Shown: positions 17,689 through 26,744, counted from the stretch's first letter. The stretch: DNA of 64,000 bases from Bradyrhizobium sp. 4 (GCF_023100905.1 NZ_CP064686.1:6696001-6760000), one strand, 5' to 3'. Program-made: numbers and translations. The notes: a model not told the origin generated them from the letters alone.

Positions 17689-17892
17689 CTACTTCTTCGC
17701 AGCCGCCGCGCGCTCCACGAACGTCTTGCCGCCCTTCATCTTGTGGCGGAGCGGGGCTTCATTGATCTGGATGACGACGGCGTCGGCATCGACGCCGAGA
17801 TTCTTTACCAGCGCCTGGGTGATGTCGCGCATCATGCCGGCCTTCTGCTCGTCGGTGCGGCCTTCGGCCATGCTGACAGTGATCTCAGGCAT
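17689..17892 (-). CDS. 4-oxalocrotonate tautomerase family protein
   Basis: The 67-residue product starts MPEITVSMAEGRTDEQK. Removal of Met exposes Pro1, the catalytic base of the tautomerase superfamily, and the size matches the short 4-OT subunits that form hexamers. The C-terminus KTFVERAAAAKK is basic. The longer frame to 17973 would bury Pro1, so the short start is correct. The substrate is unknown. Confidence 0.92.
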   Translation of the reverse strand: MPEITVSMAEGRTDEQKAGMMRDITQALVKNLGVDADAVVIQINEAPLRHKMKGGKTFVERAAAAKK

Positions 17893-17950
17893 TTTTCTCT
17901 CCCTTGGGCCGAACACCGGCCATTGACGGGCGCCATCAAACAGGAGGCGG

Positions 17951-17973
17951 ATGCCCGGGACAAGCCCGGGCAT
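17951..17973 (-). terminator. Stem-loop downstream of hisS
   Basis: Perfect 9-bp arms atgcccggg and cccgggcat enclose a 5-base loop, 19 bases beyond the hisS stop. There is no T-run. It may instead be a short copy of a dispersed palindrome. Confidence 0.45.
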
Positions 17974-17991
17974 GGCGGCGTCAGCGAATAG

Positions 17992-19521
17992 CTAGCCCCA
18001 GCTCACGTCATGGCGCGCTAGCACCTCGCGAACTTTGGCGACAAGATCGGCCTCGCTGCACGAGAACTGCGCCGGGCGGCTCTCACGCCATTCCTGGTTG
18101 GAAGCGATCGCGGCTGCCGCCTTCGCGCCCTCGATCAGATCCTTGATCTGCACCTCGCCACGCGCTTTTTCATCCGAGCCCTGGATGATGACGCAGGGCG
18201 CATTGCGGCGATCGGCATATTTGAGCTGGTTGCCCATGTTCTTGGGATTGCCGAGATAGAGCTCGGCGCGGATGCCGGCGGTTCGCAACGATGCGACCAT
18301 CTTCTGATAGTCGGCGACGCGGTCGCGGTCGAACACGGTGACGACGACGGGGCCGAACCCGGGCTTCGTGTCGAGCTTGCCGAGCAGCGTCAGCGCGGCC
18401 TGAAGCCGCGACACGCCGATCGAGAAACCGGTCGCCGGCACGGGCTCGCCGCGGAAGCGCGAGACCAGGCCATCGTAGCGTCCGCCGCCGCCGACCGAGC
18501 CGAAGCGCACCGGTCGGCCCTTGTCGTCCCTGGTCTCGAGCAGCAGTTCGACCTCGTAGACGGGGCCGGTGTAATATTCGAGGCCGCGCACGACAGAGGG
18601 GTCGATCTTGATGCGATCCGCACCGTAACCCGACGCCGTCACTAGTTTCGCGATCTCTTCCAGCTCGCTCACGCCGGCCTGACCGACTTCGCTCTTGGTG
18701 AGATAGGTTTCCGCCGCGGCAATGGCCTCTTTCCAATCATCGCGCGGTTTGGTGATGGCGAGAACGACGTCAGCTTCCGACGCACTTAGATTGGCGCCCT
18801 TCGTGAAGTCGCCCTTGCCTTCTTCGCCTCCATCCCATCTGCCGGGACCGAGGAGCTTGCGAACTTCCTCGGCGGGAAACTTATCGAGCTTGTCGATTGC
18901 GCGCAGCACGGTGAGCCTGCGCGCTGCGTTCTCTTCGCCGCCGAGCCCGATGGCTTCCAGAACGCCGTCGAGCACCTTGCGGTTGTTCACCTTCACGACA
19001 TACGAGCCGCGCGCAATGCCCAGCGCCTCCATCGTGTCGGCCGCCATCATGCAGATCTCGGCATCGGCCGCCGGCGTTGCCGAGCCCACCGTGTCCGCAT
19101 CGAACTGCATGAACTGGCGGAAGCGACCGGGACCCGGCTTTTCATTGCGGAAGACGTAGCCGACCCGGTAGCTGCGGTAGGGCAACACGAGAGCGTCGGT
19201 GCCGTATCGCTCGCCGACGTAGCGGGCGAGCGGCGCGGTCAAATCGTAGCGCAGCGAGATCCACTGCTCGTCGTCGTCCTGGAACGAGAACACGCCCTCG
19301 TTCGGACGATCCTGGTCGGGCAGGAACTTGCCGAGCGCATCGGTGTATTCCATCGCCGGCGTTTCCACAGGCTCGAACCCGTAGAGCTCGTAGACGGTAC
19401 GGATCTTTTCCACCATCTCGCGCGTCGCCCGGATCGCGGCGGGATTGCGATCCTCGAGCCCGCGCGGCAGGCGCGCCTTCAGTTTCTGGGGTTTTTTCGA
19501 TTTTTCGGCCATGCGCGGCAT
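17992..19521 (-). CDS. hisS: Histidyl-tRNA synthetase
   Basis: The 509-residue class II synthetase is longer than the roughly 424-residue E. coli enzyme. Motif 2 reads YVFRNEKPGPGRFRQFMQFDADTVG, and the histidine-binding segment is VRGLEYYTGPVYEVELL, both in the divergent form typical of Alphaproteobacteria. Motif 3 is GGGGRYDGL with GFSIGVSRL. The C-terminal anticodon-binding domain starts near VVVTVFDRDRV. A second start at MAEKSKK (19512) is possible. It follows the DUF2314 gene by 41 bases. Confidence 0.96.
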   Translation of the reverse strand: MPRMAEKSKKPQKLKARLPRGLEDRNPAAIRATREMVEKIRTVYELYGFEPVETPAMEYTDALGKFLPDQDRPNEGVFSFQDDDEQWISLRYDLTAPLARYVGERYGTDALVLPYRSYRVGYVFRNEKPGPGRFRQFMQFDADTVGSATPAADAEICMMAADTMEALGIARGSYVVKVNNRKVLDGVLEAIGLGGEENAARRLTVLRAIDKLDKFPAEEVRKLLGPGRWDGGEEGKGDFTKGANLSASEADVVLAITKPRDDWKEAIAAAETYLTKSEVGQAGVSELEEIAKLVTASGYGADRIKIDPSVVRGLEYYTGPVYEVELLLETRDDKGRPVRFGSVGGGGRYDGLVSRFRGEPVPATGFSIGVSRLQAALTLLGKLDTKPGFGPVVVTVFDRDRVADYQKMVASLRTAGIRAELYLGNPKNMGNQLKYADRRNAPCVIIQGSDEKARGEVQIKDLIEGAKAAAAIASNQEWRESRPAQFSCSEADLVAKVREVLARHDVSWG

Positions 19522-19562
19522 TTACCAGCCGACGCGCGAAGCGGCAACTGCCGGGTAGGCCC

Positions 19563-20087
19563 TTACGGCTGCTCCATCCGTGCCCGCAGCGCATCGGCAT
19601 CCGCTTTCGGGAGCGACTTCAGCGTTGGCTTGATGGTTTCGCCGCCGACGATCTTGCCGTTGCGCATGAACATCCAGTCCGAGATGTCGGCTTCAGTGAA
19701 TTCGACCTTGTCGCCTGCCCGCTTGCCCGGCAGATCGCGTGGCTCGTTGGCGAAGAGGCCGGAATAGCCCCCATTGGGTAGCTTCTTCACCTCGGCCATC
19801 CAGATGTGCTCACCGCCTTTGCGGGTCGAAAAGTGCACCTTCAGGGCGTGCCCCGTTTCCGACGGTTTCGGCGCCTCGTAGGAGGCCCAGAAGGTCGGCA
19901 GCGCGCCGCGGGCGCGCGCGATCGCGGTGTTCATCTCCGGATCAGTGTTGCGCACATCGACAACGGGCGAACGGCCCTCAGCGGAGACGTCCGGCTTGGG
20001 GCCGATGGTCAGGATGCCAAAGACGGTGACGCCGGTGATTGCGGCGAGAACGACCCATTTCAGGGACTGGGGAAGAGTGGATGTCAT
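19563..20087 (-). CDS. DUF2314 domain protein, membrane-anchored
   Basis: The 174-residue protein has an N-terminal membrane helix or uncleaved signal (LKWVVLAAITGVTVFGILTIG). It continues into a DUF2314-like region: MNTAIARARGALPTFWASYEAPKPSETGHALKVHFSTRKGGEHIWMAEVKKLPNGGYSGLFANEP, then DISDWMFMRNGKIVGGETIKPTLK. The domain has no known biochemical activity. It lies directly upstream of hisS in the same direction, but a functional link is not evident. Confidence 0.85.
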   Translation of the reverse strand: MTSTLPQSLKWVVLAAITGVTVFGILTIGPKPDVSAEGRSPVVDVRNTDPEMNTAIARARGALPTFWASYEAPKPSETGHALKVHFSTRKGGEHIWMAEVKKLPNGGYSGLFANEPRDLPGKRAGDKVEFTEADISDWMFMRNGKIVGGETIKPTLKSLPKADADALRARMEQP

Positions 20088-20171
20088 GATCGCAATGTCC
20101 GGAAAACTCGATGTCCAGGTATTCGAGGTCTCGGACTTTGTCGCACGATCATCGTGTCGCGTTCATTGCGC

Positions 20172-20199
20172 CTCTCTCTCCCCGCGAGCGGAGAGAGAG
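20172..20199 (-). terminator. Stem-loop downstream of the aminotransferase gene
   Basis: The 10-bp arms ctctctctcc and ggagagagag enclose 8 bases, 10 bases past the aminotransferase stop. No T-run follows on the minus strand, so termination is inferred from position. Confidence 0.4.
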
Positions 20200-20209
20200 A
20201 GGGCAAAAA

Positions 20210-21292
20210 TCAAGACAGATTGCGGATCCAGTTATGCGGATCGTTGGTGCGGCCGTACTGGATGTCGACGAGCTGCTTGCGCAGGCCCATGGCGACGGGG
20301 CCGGCGGCGCCGCCGCTGATCTCGAAATCGCCGCTCACTGAGCGCACCGTGCCGATCGGCGAGATCACGGCGGCCGTGCCGCAGGCAAACGCCTCCTTCA
20401 GCTTGCCGCTTGCCGCATCCTTGCGCCACTGGTCGAGCGAATACGGCTCCTCGCGCACGGTTTTCCCGGCGTCCTTGGCCAGCGCAATGATGGAATCGCG
20501 GGTGATGCCGGGCAGGATCGTGCCGAGCGGCGGCGTCGAGAGCGAGCCGTCGTCGAACACGAAGAACACGTTCATGCCGCCGAGCTCTTCGATGTAGCGG
20601 CGCTCGATCGCATCGAGAAACACGACTTGGTCGCAGCCGTGCTGGATCGCTTCGGCCTGGGCGCGCAGGCTTGCGGCATAGTTGCCGCCGCATTTGACGG
20701 CGCCGGTGCCGCCGACGGCAGCGCGCGTGTAGTTCTCGGACACCCAGATCGAGACTGGCGCGGGGCCGCCCTTGAAGTAGGAGCCGACCGGCGAGGCGAT
20801 CACCGCGAAGATGTATTCGGACGACGGCTTGACGCCGAGGAAGGTCTCGCTCGCGATCATGAACGGGCGCAGGTAAAGGCTGCCCTCGCCGCCCGGCATC
20901 CAGGCGCGGTCGATGCGCACGATTTGCTCGACGGCCTCGATGAAGACGTCTTCGGGGAGCTGCGCCATCGCCATGCGGTCCGCCGAGTCCTTGAAGCGCC
21001 GCGCATTGGCGTCGGGGCGGAACAGGTTCACGCCGCCGTCATCGCGCTTGTAGGCCTTGAGGCCTTCAAAAATTTCCTGGGCGTAGTGCAGGACGGCGCC
21101 GGCCGGATCGAGCTGGAAATTGGCGCGGGCCTCGACACGCGCCTCGTACCAGCCGCCCTTGGCCTGGTTGTAGCGGACCACCGCCATGTGATCGGTGAAG
21201 ACCCGCCCGAAGCCGGGGTCCACCAGCTTGGCGACCCGATCCTTCTCGGGGGTCGGATTGGGTGCGGGCTGGATGTCGAATTTCATGCTCAT
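20210..21292 (-). CDS. ilvE: Branched-chain amino acid aminotransferase
   Basis: The 360-residue fold-type IV PLP enzyme interconverts Leu, Ile and Val with their 2-oxo acids. GAVKCGGNYAASL contains the PLP lysine, LYLRPFMIASE and PVGSYFKGG are conserved substrate-pocket segments, and EELGGMNVFFVFDDGSL with GTILPGITRDSII are typical of the long (about 360-residue) class. The start MSMKFDIQPAP is preceded by gggagg. It is divergent from the MarR gene. Confidence 0.93.
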   Translation of the reverse strand: MSMKFDIQPAPNPTPEKDRVAKLVDPGFGRVFTDHMAVVRYNQAKGGWYEARVEARANFQLDPAGAVLHYAQEIFEGLKAYKRDDGGVNLFRPDANARRFKDSADRMAMAQLPEDVFIEAVEQIVRIDRAWMPGGEGSLYLRPFMIASETFLGVKPSSEYIFAVIASPVGSYFKGGPAPVSIWVSENYTRAAVGGTGAVKCGGNYAASLRAQAEAIQHGCDQVVFLDAIERRYIEELGGMNVFFVFDDGSLSTPPLGTILPGITRDSIIALAKDAGKTVREEPYSLDQWRKDAASGKLKEAFACGTAAVISPIGTVRSVSGDFEISGGAAGPVAMGLRKQLVDIQYGRTNDPHNWIRNLS

Positions 21293-21631
21293 GTCCTTGC
21301 CTCCCGCTGCCGGTAGCGGCGCCGTTGTGGCACCCACCTGCCCCGATTTGGGCCCGGCTGGCTCAATTGGTTTCTGGCCGGACCGCCGCCAGCCTTGTTA
21401 CGGCCGGTTTCCGTGGCCAGCATGTCACCGAGGACATGCTTTTGCGGAAGACGGAAGTCCAGTATGTTTTGCCGAAATGCCGTTCGACAATCGCACGGTT
21501 GATCTGCTCCGGCCGTCGCCGCCTGTCTGGCCCACTGGGGCCGCCTTGCTTCGATGCCCACCCGACGCGAAACGATCTAAAATTTCGTACGGGCCGATCG
21601 TTTTGTAACATTGAAACCAAGATACGTCAAT
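21293..21631. other. Divergent promoter region, ilvE / MarR operon
   Basis: This 339-base gap has no convincing gene. It must contain both the ilvE and the MarR-operon promoters. The stretch gatcgttttgtaacattgaaacc just before the MarR start is AT-rich for this genome, but I cannot define boxes or an operator. Confidence 0.45.
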
Positions 21632-22171
21632 ATGCCTGACATAACTTTCGCGACTCCTTCTCAAGACGCTGCCGGGCCGCGGCCGGCCGCAGACGACGGA
21701 GGCAATTTGCGCTGGGATATCATCGAACTGCTGTTCTTCGCCTATCGCGATTTCGTCGGCGATCCCGACCAGGAGCTGGAGGCGTTCGGCTTCGGCCGGG
21801 CCCATCACCGCGTCATGCACTTTGTTTATCGTTATCCCGGCCTCAAGGTCGCCGACCTCCTCGACGTCCTGCGCATCACCAAGCAATCGCTCGGCCGGGT
21901 GCTCAAGCAGCTCCTGGACGAGGGCTATATCGTCCAGAAGACCGGCGACAATGATCGCCGCCAACGCCTGCTGTTTGCGACACCGAAGGGCGAGGCGCTG
22001 GTGCAGAAGCTCGCCGGTCTCCAGACCACGCGCATCACCAAGGCGCTCGCCGAGATGGCGCCGCAGGATGCCGAAACCGTCAAGCGCTTCCTGCGCGCGA
22101 TGATCGACCGCGACGATCCCGACAAGGTGCTCGAAACGATCTTCGCCACCGTCAATCAGGACAAGGAGTGA
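21632..22171 (+). CDS. MarR-family transcriptional regulator
   Basis: The 179-residue protein is a winged-helix regulator of the MarR type. FGRAHHRVMHFVYRYPGLKVADLLDVLRITKQSLGRVLKQLLDEGYIV is the DNA-binding helix region, and KTGDNDRRQRLLFATPKGEAL is the wing with the conserved DxRxR. I use the ATG at 21632; a TTG at 21611 would add seven residues. It overlaps the response-regulator start. The arrangement resembles Rhodobacter petP-petR, but the petABC genes are not nearby here. Confidence 0.93.
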   Translation: MPDITFATPSQDAAGPRPAADDGGNLRWDIIELLFFAYRDFVGDPDQELEAFGFGRAHHRVMHFVYRYPGLKVADLLDVLRITKQSLGRVLKQLLDEGYIVQKTGDNDRRQRLLFATPKGEALVQKLAGLQTTRITKALAEMAPQDAETVKRFLRAMIDRDDPDKVLETIFATVNQDKE

Positions 22172-22899
22172 CCGTGCCGCTCGCTGCCACGCTCGCACGC
22201 CCGCCGGCACGCCCCGCCGACGATGCTCCGCATCTCCTGCTGGTTGACGACGACCGCCGCATCCGCGACCTGCTCTCGCGCTTCCTTGCTGGCGAAGGCT
22301 ATCGGGTCTCGACCGCAGCCAGCGCCAGCGACGCCCGTTCCAAGCTTTTGGGCCTGCACTTCGACCTCTTGATCCTGGATGTCATGATGCCCGGCGAGAC
22401 CGGCTTCGATCTCGCCCGTTTCATCCGGACTTCGTCCTCGGTACCGATCGTGATGCTGACGGCGCGGCATGAAGCCGAAGCGCGCATTGAGGGCCTGCAG
22501 ATCGGCGCCGACGATTACGTCGCAAAGCCGTTCGAGCCGCGCGAGCTTGCGCTACGCATCAACAACATCCTCAAGCGCGCTGCGCCGCCGCCGCAGGCCG
22601 CTGCAGTGGAGAAGATCGCGTTTGGCCCGTACATCTATCACCTCGACCGCGGCGAACTGCGCCAAGGCGAAGACGTCATTCACCTGACCGACCGCGAGCG
22701 CGAGATGCTGCGGATCCTGTCGGAGACACCGGGCGAGACCGTGCCGCGCAGCGCGCTGACCGGCAATGGCAGCGTGAACGAGCGCGCCGTCGACGTGCAG
22801 ATCAACCGCCTGCGGCGCAAGATCGAGACCGATCCCGCCAATCCGCTGTTCCTCCAGGCCGTGCGCGGCATCGGCTACCGGCTGGTAGCCTCGCCATAA
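22168..22899 (+). CDS. OmpR/PhoB-type response regulator
   Basis: The 243-residue two-domain regulator starts at GTG, overlapping the MarR stop. The receiver has the acidic pair in LLLVDDDRRIR, the phospho-acceptor Asp in LLILDVMMPGETG, the conserved Thr in VMLTARHE and Lys in YVAKPFEPRE. The C-terminal winged helix has LTDREREMLRILSETPGE and VDVQINRLRRKIETDP with RGIGYRL. It is PetR-like in order and build. The histidine kinase follows after 17 bases. Confidence 0.95.
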   Translation: MTVPLAATLARPPARPADDAPHLLLVDDDRRIRDLLSRFLAGEGYRVSTAASASDARSKLLGLHFDLLILDVMMPGETGFDLARFIRTSSSVPIVMLTARHEAEARIEGLQIGADDYVAKPFEPRELALRINNILKRAAPPPQAAAVEKIAFGPYIYHLDRGELRQGEDVIHLTDREREMLRILSETPGETVPRSALTGNGSVNERAVDVQINRLRRKIETDPANPLFLQAVRGIGYRLVASP

Positions 22900-22916
22900 A
22901 GAGTGAAGCGCCACCG

Positions 22917-24305
22917 ATGAGCACGATCGATAGCGGCCTGACGCTTTTGAAGAGCGCCGCCGGCCGCGTCTCCGCCGCCAATGGCTGGATGGGCAATGCG
23001 TTCAAGGGCTGGATGCCGACCGGCCTCTACGCGCGTGCGCTGCTGATCATGATCGTGCCGATGGTGATCCTGCAATCGGTCGTCGCCTTCGTGTTCATGG
23101 AGCGGCACTGGAACACGGTGACACGGCGGCTGTCGGCCGCGGTGGTGCAGGACATCGCCGCGCTGATCGACGTCTACAAGGGCTATCCGCAAGACAGGGA
23201 TCGCGACCAGATCCGCCGCATCGCGCAGCAACGCCTGGGCCTCGTCGTCGATTTCCTCCCGGCCGGCGACATGCCGCCGCCGGGACCCAAGCCGTTCTTC
23301 TCGCTGCTCGACCAGACGCTGTCGGTGCAGCTCGGCCGCCAGATCGGGCGCTCCTTCTGGATCGACACGGTCGGCCGCTCCAATCTGGTCGAGATCCGGA
23401 TCCAGCTCGACGACGCCGTGATGCGCGTGTTCGCGCAGCGCAGCGCCGCCTATGCCTCGAACTCGGAGATCTTCCTGTTCTGGATGGTCGGAACGTCCTC
23501 GATCCTGCTGATCGTCGCGGTGCTATTCCTGCGCAACCAGATCAAGCCGATCCTGCGACTTGCCGACGCCGCCGAGAGTTTTGGCAAGGGCCGCGAGGCG
23601 CCGAATTTCCGCCCGCGCGGCGCGCGCGAGGTGCGGCGCGCGTCGGTCGCCTTCCTCGAAATGAAGTCGCGCATCGAGCGGACGATGGAGCAGCGCACCG
23701 CGATGCTCGCCGGCGTCAGCCACGATCTGCGCACGATCCTGACGCGGTTCAAGCTCGAGCTGGCGCTGATCGGCGACAGCCCCGAAATGGAGGGCATGCG
23801 CAAGGACGTCGACGAGATGTCGATGATGCTCGAGGACTACCTCGCGTTTGCTCGCGGCGATTCCGGCGAGCAGTCGCAGCCGACCGACATGGCCCAGGCG
23901 CTCGAGGAGCTGCGCAGCGACGCCGAACGCCACGGCCACACGGCGACAGTCGCATTCAACGGGCTGCCCGTGGTCACGGTGAAGCCGGCCTCGTTCAAGC
24001 GCTGCCTTGCCAACCTCGTCACCAACGCCGCCCGCTACGGCAAGAGCATCGCCATCACCGGCCAGCGCGATCACCGTTATTTGACCGTGACGGTCGACGA
24101 CGACGGGCCGGGCATTCCCACCCATTTGCGCGAAGAGGTGTTCAAGCCGTTCCTGCGGCTGGACAACGCCCGCAACCAGGATGAAGGCGGCACGGGCCTC
24201 GGCCTCGCGATCGCCCGCGACATCGCCCGTTCGCATGGCGGCGACATCACCCTTGGCGACAGCCCGATGGGCGGATTAAGAGCGAGCGTGCGGATACCGG
24301 TGTAG
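22917..24305 (+). CDS. Membrane histidine kinase, EnvZ-like
   Basis: The 462-residue sensor has two membrane helices (ARALLIMIVPMVILQSVVAFVFM near residue 40 and FLFWMVGTSSILLIVAVLFL near residue 190) flanking a periplasmic domain, then a HAMP-like linker. The H-box is AGVSHDLRTILTRFKLELALIGD, the N-box LVTNAARYGKSI, G1 DDDGPGIP and G2 GGTGLGLAIARDIARSHGGD. It is the third gene of the MarR-regulator-kinase run and almost certainly phosphorylates the adjacent regulator. The signal is unknown. Confidence 0.95.
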   Translation: MSTIDSGLTLLKSAAGRVSAANGWMGNAFKGWMPTGLYARALLIMIVPMVILQSVVAFVFMERHWNTVTRRLSAAVVQDIAALIDVYKGYPQDRDRDQIRRIAQQRLGLVVDFLPAGDMPPPGPKPFFSLLDQTLSVQLGRQIGRSFWIDTVGRSNLVEIRIQLDDAVMRVFAQRSAAYASNSEIFLFWMVGTSSILLIVAVLFLRNQIKPILRLADAAESFGKGREAPNFRPRGAREVRRASVAFLEMKSRIERTMEQRTAMLAGVSHDLRTILTRFKLELALIGDSPEMEGMRKDVDEMSMMLEDYLAFARGDSGEQSQPTDMAQALEELRSDAERHGHTATVAFNGLPVVTVKPASFKRCLANLVTNAARYGKSIAITGQRDHRYLTVTVDDDGPGIPTHLREEVFKPFLRLDNARNQDEGGTGLGLAIARDIARSHGGDITLGDSPMGGLRASVRIPV

Positions 24306-24318
24306 GCGCGGGACTTCA

Positions 24319-24345
24319 CTCCCCCGTAAGAACGGGGCGAGGGAG
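24319..24345. terminator. Weak stem-loop between convergent genes
   Basis: The inner arms ccccg and cgggg with outer ctc and gag lie between the histidine kinase and DUF3617 genes. The stem is short and has no T-run. Confidence 0.3.
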
Positions 24346-24371
24346 CGCACGTGGTTGCGCGGCGATCTCAC

Positions 24372-24902
24372 CTACTTCGGCAACAGCGCTTTCAGCTTGT
24401 CCATGTCACGCACGTTCATCTTGAAGCCGCCGGGCATCACGATGTCGCCGGGCTTCTGGTCCGGCTTGCAGGCACCCAGCCATTTCGCTTCGAGCTGCAT
24501 GGTCGTGTCGCGGCCTGCCGCGCCGGCGGCGCCGCCTTGCGCGTGCGACGACGTCTTCACCGTATAGGCCGAATTGAAATCGCCGGTGATCTCAGCATGC
24601 GAGGTCGTGCTGATGCCAGCGACATTGCATTCGGAATCGCTGACATAGCCGGTTGCGGTCTTCTTGATGTCCTGCTTAGCGCAGATCTGCTTGGCCATCG
24701 GGGAGATGTTGTTGTTCATCTCCTTGTCGACGGTCTCGTCGGTGCAGTGCTGCATGGTCATCTCGGGCACCGGCGTGCCGGTCCTGACCATCTTCAATTC
24801 CCACAGGCCCGCCTTGCGCACCGGCAGGTCGTCAGCGCGGGCGCTGGCTGCCGAGAAGACGAGGCAAAGGGCGGAGCCGAGCAAAGCGAGTTTGCGCGTC
24901 AT
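24372..24902 (-). CDS. DUF3617 family exported protein
   Basis: The 176-residue protein has a signal peptide MTRKLALLGSALCLVFSAASARA. The mature region PVRKAGLWELKMVRTGTPVPEMTMQHCTDETVDKEM has the GxWE and conserved Cys typical of DUF3617 proteins, with further Cys residues in AKQICAKQD, DSECNVAG and LGACKPD suggesting disulphides in the periplasm. The function is unknown. The next gene in the same direction lies 42 bases upstream. Confidence 0.88.
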   Translation of the reverse strand: MTRKLALLGSALCLVFSAASARADDLPVRKAGLWELKMVRTGTPVPEMTMQHCTDETVDKEMNNNISPMAKQICAKQDIKKTATGYVSDSECNVAGISTTSHAEITGDFNSAYTVKTSSHAQGGAAGAAGRDTTMQLEAKWLGACKPDQKPGDIVMPGGFKMNVRDMDKLKALLPK

Positions 24903-24944
24903 GTCGGAAGCTCCCGGCTGCGATGGCGGCGTTGCGAAAGCGCC

Positions 24945-25238
24945 TCAGTAGAGCGTGCGGATCGGCTGGTCGGCCGCGCCATAGGGCACCCAGCGGCAGG
25001 AGAACGAGATGTAGCCGCCCTCATAGGCCTGCATCGCCAGGAATTTGGCGACCTTGCCATAGCGCGCGCAGTGATCGACCGCGACCTGCCGCGCATCGAC
25101 CTGGGTTGCCATCGAATAGGCGATGATGCCGCCAGTGTCGTTGCCCTTGAACGGGGGCACCGGAAGCAGATCGGCGCGCGCCGACTGGCTCGCCATCATA
25201 CCCAAGGCAAGTAGGCCCGCGGCCGCAATGATTCGCAT
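24945..25238 (-). CDS. Small exported protein of unknown function
   Basis: The 97-residue product begins MRIIAAAGLLALGMMASQSARA, a clear Sec signal, with the mature protein LLPVPPFKGNDTGGIIAYSMATQVDARQVAVDHCARYGKVAKFLAMQAYEGGYISFSCRWVPY. Two cysteines could pair in the periplasm. A GTG at 25247 is an alternative start. It probably shares a transcript with the DUF3617 gene. Confidence 0.75.
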   Translation of the reverse strand: MRIIAAAGLLALGMMASQSARADLLPVPPFKGNDTGGIIAYSMATQVDARQVAVDHCARYGKVAKFLAMQAYEGGYISFSCRWVPYGAADQPIRTLY

Positions 25239-25420
25239 TCCCGTCACTCCGATTGGTTGGCGGCAGTTTACGGTGTCGGCGCGGCGGTGGAAAGAACGGA
25301 TGGTCGGTCCAACGCAGCATTGCGGTCAACTCGTCGGCAAGTGTTGCCGCGCTGCACTTGACCTCCCCCGGCCTTCGCGGCACCGTCCGACCCTTGCAGA
25401 TCATGCTGTCTGGATCATCC

Positions 25421-25885
25421 ATGCGCGCCTCGACCTTCCTGAAATCGCTCCGCTTTGCCGCCGTGCTCGGCCTCCTGTTCGGGGCGCTGTCGCTCGGTGA
25501 GGCCAGGGCCGCCAATCCGCTGGAGCTGAATTTCTGGCTGAGCGGGCCGCGTTATGACGGCAACGTCTCCGAATGCGACCGGGCGCTGCCGACGATCGCC
25601 AGCCAGTTCTGGGAGAAAGAAAGCTCGTTCTGGAATTCCTCGTTGAAGATCACCGGCTTCGCCGCGGTTCACGAGACCGCGTTCCGGCCCTGGGCATCGG
25701 ATAACATCCCCCGCCGCTATTGCACCGGCGAGGCCATGCTCACGGACGGCAAGATGCGCAAGGTGCACTTCTCCATCGTCGAGGATGGCGGCTTCGCCGG
25801 CTACGGCCAGGGCGTCGAATGGTGCGTGGTCGGGCTCGACCGCAACTGGGCCTACAACCCGGCCTGCCGCGCCGCCAAGCAATAA
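25421..25885 (+). CDS. Exported protein of unknown function
   Basis: The 154-residue product starts MRASTFLKSLRFAAVLGLLFGALSLGEARA, a Sec signal, followed by NPLELNFWLSGPRYDGNVSECDRALPTIASQFWEKESSFWNSSLKI. The mature protein is rich in Trp and aromatic residues and has Cys in SECDRA, RRYCTG, EWCVVG and NPACRA, four in all, so two disulphides are likely. I think it is conserved in Bradyrhizobium, but its role is not known. The frame upstream to 25253 looks non-coding. Confidence 0.8.
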   Translation: MRASTFLKSLRFAAVLGLLFGALSLGEARAANPLELNFWLSGPRYDGNVSECDRALPTIASQFWEKESSFWNSSLKITGFAAVHETAFRPWASDNIPRRYCTGEAMLTDGKMRKVHFSIVEDGGFAGYGQGVEWCVVGLDRNWAYNPACRAAKQ

Positions 25886-25999
25886 TTGCTCTGATCCGGA
25901 CCCATCAGGCGGCCCAACGATGGTCGCCCGAAATTTGTTCTTGAAATGTTCCTATCGCCTGCTAGGCTCGTCTGCACAGTCTAGTTGAGGGGCGTCGCC

Positions 26000-26692
26000 A
26001 TGTTTCATTCCAGATTGCATTCGTTCTCCCGCCTGATGATCTCGCTGACGCTTGCGGCCGGGCTGGCTGCACTGGCCGGCGGCGCAAAGGCCCAGGACAA
26101 GCGGCAGAACACGCCCGGCGAATTCGATTTTTATGTGCTGTCGCTGTCGTGGTCGCCCTCCTTCTGCGAAGAGGCAGCGGAGCGCGGCGGCCGCTCGCAG
26201 ACCCAGTGCAGCGGACGGCCCTATGCTTTCGTGGTGCATGGTCTGTGGCCGCAATATGAGAACGGTTTTCCGGAATATTGCCAGCGGCCTTCGCCGCGGC
26301 TGAACCGCAGCATCGTCTCCTCCATGCTCGATCTGATGCCGGCGCCGGGGCTGATCTTCAACGAATGGGACAAGCACGGCACCTGCTCGGGGCTCGCCGA
26401 CCGCAGCTATTTCGAGACGATCCGGAAGGCGCGCGCCGCAATCAAGATTCCGGCCGAATATCTCGATTTGTCGCAGGCCAAGACGGTGGCGCCGGCAGAG
26501 GTGGAGGAAGCCTTCATCAAGGCCAATCCGGGCCTCAGCAATGCCGCCGTCTCGATCACCTGCAACCGGACGCGGCTATCGGAAGTCCGCATCTGCCTCA
26601 GCAAGGACCTGCAATTCCGCGCCTGCGAGGAGATCGACCGCCGCGCCTGCCGTCGCGACCAGTTGGCGATGCCGCCGATCCGGGGTGGCTAG
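26000..26692 (+). CDS. Ribonuclease T2 family protein, exported
   Basis: The 230-residue protein has a signal peptide ending GGAKAQ. Both T2 active-site segments are intact: CAS I FVVHGLWPQYE and CAS II EWDKHGTCSG, each with its catalytic His, so it should be an active endoribonuclease in the periplasm. Several Cys (FCEEA, TQCSG, EYCQR, GTCSG) fit the usual disulphides. I start at MFHSRLHSF; a TTG at 25985 adds five residues. Its role may be scavenging external RNA. Confidence 0.93.
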   Translation: MFHSRLHSFSRLMISLTLAAGLAALAGGAKAQDKRQNTPGEFDFYVLSLSWSPSFCEEAAERGGRSQTQCSGRPYAFVVHGLWPQYENGFPEYCQRPSPRLNRSIVSSMLDLMPAPGLIFNEWDKHGTCSGLADRSYFETIRKARAAIKIPAEYLDLSQAKTVAPAEVEEAFIKANPGLSNAAVSITCNRTRLSEVRICLSKDLQFRACEEIDRRACRRDQLAMPPIRGG

Positions 26693-26744
26693 CCCAGGCA
26701 TCGTGCCTCTTTGCTCAAGCCGTCACGTGGCGTAGTGCTCTTGC

